Shown piece after piece: positions 58,690 through 64,000 of a DNA stretch of 64,000 bases. Positions within the stretch are counted from its first letter, which is position 1. Each line of letters starts with the position of its first letter. The DNA lies in the NCBI RefSeq assembly GCF_000760115.1, contig NZ_JNAS01000002.1, forward strand, positions 806,001 through 870,000, given 5' to 3'. Made by a program: the position numbers and the translations under genes. Under the pieces are notes generated by a model. The model was not told where the DNA came from, did not search any database, and saw nothing but the letters and a program-made list of their open reading frames with translations. This stretch comes from Prochlorococcus marinus str. SB (GTDB taxonomy: Bacteria > Cyanobacteriota > Cyanobacteriia > PCC-6307 > Cyanobiaceae).

Positions 58690-60089
58690 CGTTTTTTCTC
58701 CTCTTTGGCAGATATCTCAGTATCTTTAACAGTCTCTAATTGATCATTATCTGTGAATTCATCTCCTCCGTATTGTTCTTCTGCGAATTCTTCTTCATCT
58801 TCAGGAAGAGGGTAAAGCTCTCTTAATCTTGCATCTTCTGCAGCACGCTCAGCTTGTTCTGCTTCTAGTCTAAGCTCAGCTTCTCGCTGGAGATTCTCTT
58901 CATCTTCTCTTTGAATGATTAATTCAGATACTGCAGCATCTTCTGCTTCCTGATCGTATTCATGAGAATTTTTAACATCAATCTTCCAACCAGTTAATCT
59001 TGCTGCAAGTCTTACATTTTGTCCTTCCCTACCTATAGCTAGACTTAATTGATCGGGAGGCACTAGTACATGAGCGTGTTGACCTTCTGGGTCAACAAGT
59101 CTCACGAGATCGACTTTAGCAGGACTTAAAGAATTTAAAATATATTGTATTGGGTCAGATGACCATTTAATAACATCAATTTTTTCTCCTCTTAATTCAT
59201 TTACTACTTGTTGGATTCTTGCTCCTCTTGCTCCAATACAAGCACCTACAGGGTCTACTTCTTGTTCGACGCTATCAACAGCTACTTTTGTTCTTGGCCC
59301 AACAGCTCTTGAAGGAGGATTAGCTTCTCTTGAAACGGCAACAATTTTTACCGTGCCTTCTTGAATTTCCGGCACTTCATTTTCAAATAAATAAACGACT
59401 AATCCAGCATTTGCTCTGCTTACAAAAAGTTGTGGTCCTTTTCTGGCTATCTCGCTAACTTCTTTCAAGAATACTTTGAAAGTTGCATTAGCTCTATAAT
59501 TATCATTTGGTAATTGATCTCTTTTAGGAAGTTCTGCTTCTACTTCAGGCCTTCCAATACCAGAACTTACTCCCATTATTACTGATTGTCTTTCAAATCT
59601 TATAACTCTTGCAGTTAAAACAGGATCTTCCAAATCTGCAAATTCTTCTTGGATCATTTTTCTTTGTTGATCTCTTAATTTTTGAGCTAAAACTTGCTTT
59701 GTTGTTGAAGCAGCCATTCGTCCAAAATCCTCTTTTTCTGGAGTAACGTCTAAAACAACTGTGTCACCTATTTGAGCATCATCAGCTACTTGTTTAACTT
59801 CTACTAATGATATTTGATGATCTTCGCTCTCAACTTCTTCTACAATGATTTTACTTGATAAGATCCTATAACCTTCTTCATCTAGATCTAATCCAACATC
59901 AAAATTACTAAAGTATTCTTCATCAAATGGATCTTCGTTAATTCCAATGTAAAAAGTTCTTCTATATTTTTCGTATCCTTTCAACAAAGCTTCGCGCAAG
60001 GCTACTTCAACGACATTAGGAGGCAACTTTTTTTCCTCACTAATATCTTCAATAAGATTGTTTAAACCTGGGAGAATAACTAATGCCAT
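58686..60089 (-). CDS. nusA: Transcription termination/antitermination factor NusA
   Basis: 467 aa. N-terminal RNAP-binding domain, S1 domain (about residues 135-200), two KH domains (IGRPEVEAELPKRDQL; GACIGARGARIQQV and VPPDQLSLAIGREGQNVRLAARLTGWKIDV), and an acidic C-terminal tail (DEEEFAEEQYGGDEFTDN) without the E. coli-type acidic repeats. Overlaps ylxR by 4 bp. Confidence 0.96.
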   Translation of the reverse strand: MALVILPGLNNLIEDISEEKKLPPNVVEVALREALLKGYEKYRRTFYIGINEDPFDEEYFSNFDVGLDLDEEGYRILSSKIIVEEVESEDHQISLVEVKQVADDAQIGDTVVLDVTPEKEDFGRMAASTTKQVLAQKLRDQQRKMIQEEFADLEDPVLTARVIRFERQSVIMGVSSGIGRPEVEAELPKRDQLPNDNYRANATFKVFLKEVSEIARKGPQLFVSRANAGLVVYLFENEVPEIQEGTVKIVAVSREANPPSRAVGPRTKVAVDSVEQEVDPVGACIGARGARIQQVVNELRGEKIDVIKWSSDPIQYILNSLSPAKVDLVRLVDPEGQHAHVLVPPDQLSLAIGREGQNVRLAARLTGWKIDVKNSHEYDQEAEDAAVSELIIQREDEENLQREAELRLEAEQAERAAEDARLRELYPLPEDEEEFAEEQYGGDEFTDNDQLETVKDTEISAKEEKKR

Positions 60090-60125
60090 CTATGATGGGA
60101 AAATTGAATAATGGTTGAAAAATAA

Positions 60126-60593
60126 TTAATCTTGTAAAGTACTAAGACTAATTTTTAATACTTCATCGAAAGGGATTTTCTTTATCCTACCTTTAATGTT
60201 AATAGCTAAATAATCATTAGACTTTTCATAAAGTAAACCATTCACGAATTTTATTTTTGAATTCTTTTGGTTTAACTCAACATTAACTGGAAAACCCTTA
60301 AAAGTTTTGAAGTCTCTTTCTGAGGTTAATTCATCACTGACCCCTTGACTACTAATTTCTAACACATATGAACAATTCAAAAGATTTGATTTTTCTATTT
60401 CGTCAGATGCTGGGGTATTAAATAGCGCACAATCATCTAATGAAATGTCATCTCCATTAGTTTTTCGTATAGTTATTTCAATAACAATTGGATTTTGATT
60501 AGTTTGTATATTTAAACTGTAGATTTCTAAATCCCGTTCATTAGCAACTTTTTCTAATAGAACCTCTAGTTTACTTTTGTTTTCTTTATTCAA
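60126..60593 (-). CDS. rimP: Ribosome maturation factor RimP
   Basis: 155 aa. RimP N- and C-terminal domains ([31 protein letters not shown], then [19 protein letters not shown]). Needed for 30S maturation around S19. TTG start overlaps one arm of the A/T dyad AAATTTATtcATAAATTT (60592-60609). First gene of the rimP-nusA-ylxR-infB group. Confidence 0.88.
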   Translation of the reverse strand: MNKENKSKLEVLLEKVANERDLEIYSLNIQTNQNPIVIEITIRKTNGDDISLDDCALFNTPASDEIEKSNLLNCSYVLEISSQGVSDELTSERDFKTFKGFPVNVELNQKNSKIKFVNGLLYEKSNDYLAINIKGRIKKIPFDEVLKISLSTLQD

Positions 60594-60753
60594 ATTTATT
60601 CATAAATTTATTTAAAATTTATTTTCACACATAAAGAAGTTTTTTCTAAAGAAAAATTCAAAAATTTGTATTTTATGGATGTAAACAAAAAAACAACAAT
60701 AATCTTTTTCTTCAATTAGATTTGTCAATAAAATTAAAAAAACTATTAATTAA

Positions 60754-61884
<1,131 letters not shown>

Positions 61885-61930
61885 AGCAACTATTGAAATT
61901 TAATAATTTATAAACATTAGAGAAAAGATT

Positions 61931-62644
61931 TTGGATTTACAAACTCAAATGAAAAAAGTTGTTGCTGATGCATCAATAAGAGAAGTAAAGAGTGGCATGA
62001 TTCTCGGATTAGGATCTGGATCTACAGCTGCGTTAATGATAAAAAGCCTTGCGGATGAAATAAGTTCTGGCAAACTTCAAAATATAAGAGGTGTTGCAAC
62101 TTCTTTTCAATCAGAAGTTTTAGCGCTTGAGTTGGATATTCCGCTTATCGATTTAGCTTCTGTATCTCAAATTGATTTAGCTATTGATGGAGCAGATGAA
62201 GTTGATCCAGGATTTCAATTAATAAAAGGAGGAGGAGCATGCCATGTTAGAGAAAAGTTAGTGGCATCTAAAGCTAATCAATTGTTGATTGTTGTTGATG
62301 AAACTAAACTTGTACAAAATCTAAATAAATCTTTCCCTTTACCTGTAGAAGTCCTTCCAAATGCTTGGAAGCAAGTTCAGGAAGTGATTTCAGAAATGAA
62401 TGGCAGTTCTTCTTTAAGAATGGCTACTAAAAAAGCTGGCCCAGTTGTTACTGACCAAGGCAATCTCATCTTAGATGTATTATTTAATGATGGTATTAAA
62501 AATCCAAAAGATATCGAAATGAAGATTAATAATATTCCAGGAGTATTAGAAAATGGGTTATTTGTTGATCTTACAGACAAAGTATTAGTTGGCAAAATTG
62601 AAAACAACATTCCATTGGTTTACTCACCCGCCAGAGCTAGCTAA
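61931..62644 (+). CDS. rpiA: Ribose-5-phosphate isomerase A
   Basis: 237 aa interconverting ribose-5-phosphate and ribulose-5-phosphate for the Calvin cycle and pentose phosphate pathway. [15 protein letters not shown] at the phosphate site, [27 protein letters not shown] with the catalytic region. TTG start. Its stop overlaps the convergent hisD stop by 4 bp. Confidence 0.96.
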   Translation: MDLQTQMKKVVADASIREVKSGMILGLGSGSTAALMIKSLADEISSGKLQNIRGVATSFQSEVLALELDIPLIDLASVSQIDLAIDGADEVDPGFQLIKGGGACHVREKLVASKANQLLIVVDETKLVQNLNKSFPLPVEVLPNAWKQVQEVISEMNGSSSLRMATKKAGPVVTDQGNLILDVLFNDGIKNPKDIEMKINNIPGVLENGLFVDLTDKVLVGKIENNIPLVYSPARAS

Positions 62645-63927
62645 TCTTCAAATCTTATTTGTACAGAGTTAGCGTGGCTATGTAAGCCCTCACTTTTAGC
62701 AAGATTAATAATATCAAGACAATTAACTTTTAAACTTTCTTCATTAAATTCTATTATTGAAGTATTTTTCATAAAAGTTTCAACCCCCAAAGAACCGCTA
62801 AATCTAGAATTTCCTGATGTAGGTAAAGTATGATTTGGCCCAGCAAGATAATCTCCAACAGCTTCTGGGGTCCATTGTCCTAAAAATATCGCTCCAGCAT
62901 TCTCTATACCTGCAAGAATTTTTTGTGAATCTATAGTAATAATTTCTAGGTGCTCAGGGGCAAAGTTATTGCTTAGTTCAATACATGATTCGTAATTCTC
63001 GCAAATCACAATTAAACCCCAATTTTTTATTGATTGCATGCAAATTTCTTTTCTCGGATGATCATCTATTTTTTTATAGACTTCTTCTAGAACTTCTTTT
63101 GCCTGTTTCTTTGATGTAGTAAGAAGTATTGATGAAGCTAAAGGATCATGCTCTGCTTGCGCTAGTAGATCAGACGCTATATGAGTGCTTTGAGCTGTTT
63201 CATCTGCAATGATTAATATTTCACTTGGACCAGCTAAAGAATCAATCCCTGTAGAGCCATAAATAAGTTTTTTTGCAGTCGTAACATAGATATTTCCTGG
63301 GCCTGAAATGACGTCAACTTTATTGATTTGATTTGTGCCAAATGCTAAAGCACCAATCGCTTGAGCTCCTCCAATTCTAAATACTTTATTGATTCCTGAT
63401 AAGTGGGCTGCAGCTAAAACAGTTTTGTTTATTTTCCCTTCTTTATTTCCAGGAGATACCATTATAATTTCATCTACTCCTGCTACTTTTGCAGGTATTG
63501 CATTCATCAAAACTGTACTTGGATAAGCAGCTCTACCTCCAGGAATATAAATACCTGCATATTTAACTGGTCTCCATCTTCTTTGGACGGTATCACCAAA
63601 TTTACCTTTTATGGTGAAAGATTGAGGAATTTCTTTTTCATGGAATTTTTGAATTCTTTTATGAGCTACCATAAGTGACTGCTTCAAATTGTTATCAATT
63701 TCATCCCATGCATTTTTTATTTGATCCGAACTCACTTGCATAGGGTTAGGGTCGAAACCATCAAATTTTTTTGTATATTTTTTTACTGCTATATCTCCAG
63801 AAATTTTTACCTCTTGAAGAATTTCTTCAACAATTGTATTTATTTTATTATTGTTATCTGAATTAGTTCGAGTAGAAATCCTTTTTAATTCTTCAATAGC
63901 TTCTTTTTTATTATTTATGATCTTCAT
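62641..63927 (-). CDS. hisD: Histidinol dehydrogenase
   Basis: 428 aa, last step of histidine synthesis, zinc-dependent NAD oxidation of histidinol. Motifs: [53 protein letters not shown], and [18 protein letters not shown]. Upstream sequence runs to the window edge without another gene. Confidence 0.97.
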   Translation of the reverse strand: MKIINNKKEAIEELKRISTRTNSDNNNKINTIVEEILQEVKISGDIAVKKYTKKFDGFDPNPMQVSSDQIKNAWDEIDNNLKQSLMVAHKRIQKFHEKEIPQSFTIKGKFGDTVQRRWRPVKYAGIYIPGGRAAYPSTVLMNAIPAKVAGVDEIIMVSPGNKEGKINKTVLAAAHLSGINKVFRIGGAQAIGALAFGTNQINKVDVISGPGNIYVTTAKKLIYGSTGIDSLAGPSEILIIADETAQSTHIASDLLAQAEHDPLASSILLTTSKKQAKEVLEEVYKKIDDHPRKEICMQSIKNWGLIVICENYESCIELSNNFAPEHLEIITIDSQKILAGIENAGAIFLGQWTPEAVGDYLAGPNHTLPTSGNSRFSGSLGVETFMKNTSIIEFNEESLKVNCLDIINLAKSEGLHSHANSVQIRFED

Positions 63928-64000
63928 TTGTTTAATTTTTCAAATAGTAGAAAGGCTTAAAACTCAATTTAATAACTTTTAAATTATATATGATTGATTA

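Overview
The window is 64 kb of strongly AT-rich, densely packed chromosome from a marine picocyanobacterium. Genes typically overlap by 4 bp or are separated by 0-100 bp. Photosystem I genes (psaA, psaB, psaI, psaL), NDH-1 subunit NdhN, ferredoxin-dependent glutamate synthase, the cyanobacterial clock-input protein LdpA, LL-diaminopimelate aminotransferase and a tocopherol/plastoquinone-type methyltransferase, together with the low GC and compactness, point to Prochlorococcus, most likely a high-light-adapted lineage (inference from composition and protein character, not a database match). I saw no insertion sequence, prophage, CRISPR array or rRNA operon; this is mostly core genome.

Layout. 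1-3.5 kb: recA (cut by the left edge) with a LexA-box-like dyad upstream, a HAD hydrolase, tRNA-Gln, ldpA and ndhN, all on the minus strand. 3.8-19.9 kb: a long plus-strand ribosomal supercluster running rplC-rplD-rplW-rplB-rpsS-rplV-rpsC-rplP-rpmC-rpsQ-rplN-rplX-rplE-rpsH-rplF-rplR-rpsE-rplO-secY-adk-rpmJ-rpsM-rpsK-rpoA-rplQ-truA-rplM-rpsI-rpmE-prfA (S10/spc/alpha operons fused with the L13-S9 group). 20-24.6 kb: HNH nuclease, alanine racemase, tRNA-Ser, a HAD phosphatase and a CbiG-CobJ fusion for cobalamin synthesis. 24.9-31.8 kb: photosystem I block psaA-psaB, a membrane glycosyltransferase, a small HEAT-like membrane protein, and psaI-psaL. 31.8-34.4 kb: the most unusual stretch, with an NlpC/P60 peptidase and a beta-lactamase-like serine hydrolase divergent with only 3 bp between start codons, a small acidic protein, and a resolvase-like protein with a degenerate active site. 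34.7-40.5 kb: lipA, a YciI-like gene and gltB. 40.6-47 kb: rpsL-rpsG-fusA-tufA-rpsJ, then a LON-domain protein and a quinol methyltransferase. 47-54.3 kb: pheA, a DUF1997 gene, rne-rnhB, dapL, clpS and a radical SAM protein. 54.6-64 kb: tRNA-Thr, a DUF3493-like gene, the rimP-nusA-ylxR-infB operon, a Deg/HtrA protease, rpiA and hisD.

How it fits together. Most of the window is the gene-expression machinery (ribosomal proteins, RNA polymerase alpha, EF-G, EF-Tu, IF-2, NusA, RF1, RNase E/HII), interleaved with photosystem I, nitrogen assimilation and cofactor synthesis. Regulation visible in sequence lies mainly in short RNA hairpins in the few larger intra-operon gaps (rplX-rplE, rpmJ-rpsM, rpsK-rpoA, truA-rplM, tufA-rpsJ) and in a long inverted-repeat-rich leader before psaA. 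Only one classical U-tract terminator was seen (after psaB). Points that deserve a second look are the degenerate resolvase, the 3-bp divergent cell-wall gene pair, the cysteine-free L36, the psaA leader, and the recent 108-bp tandem duplication inside infB.
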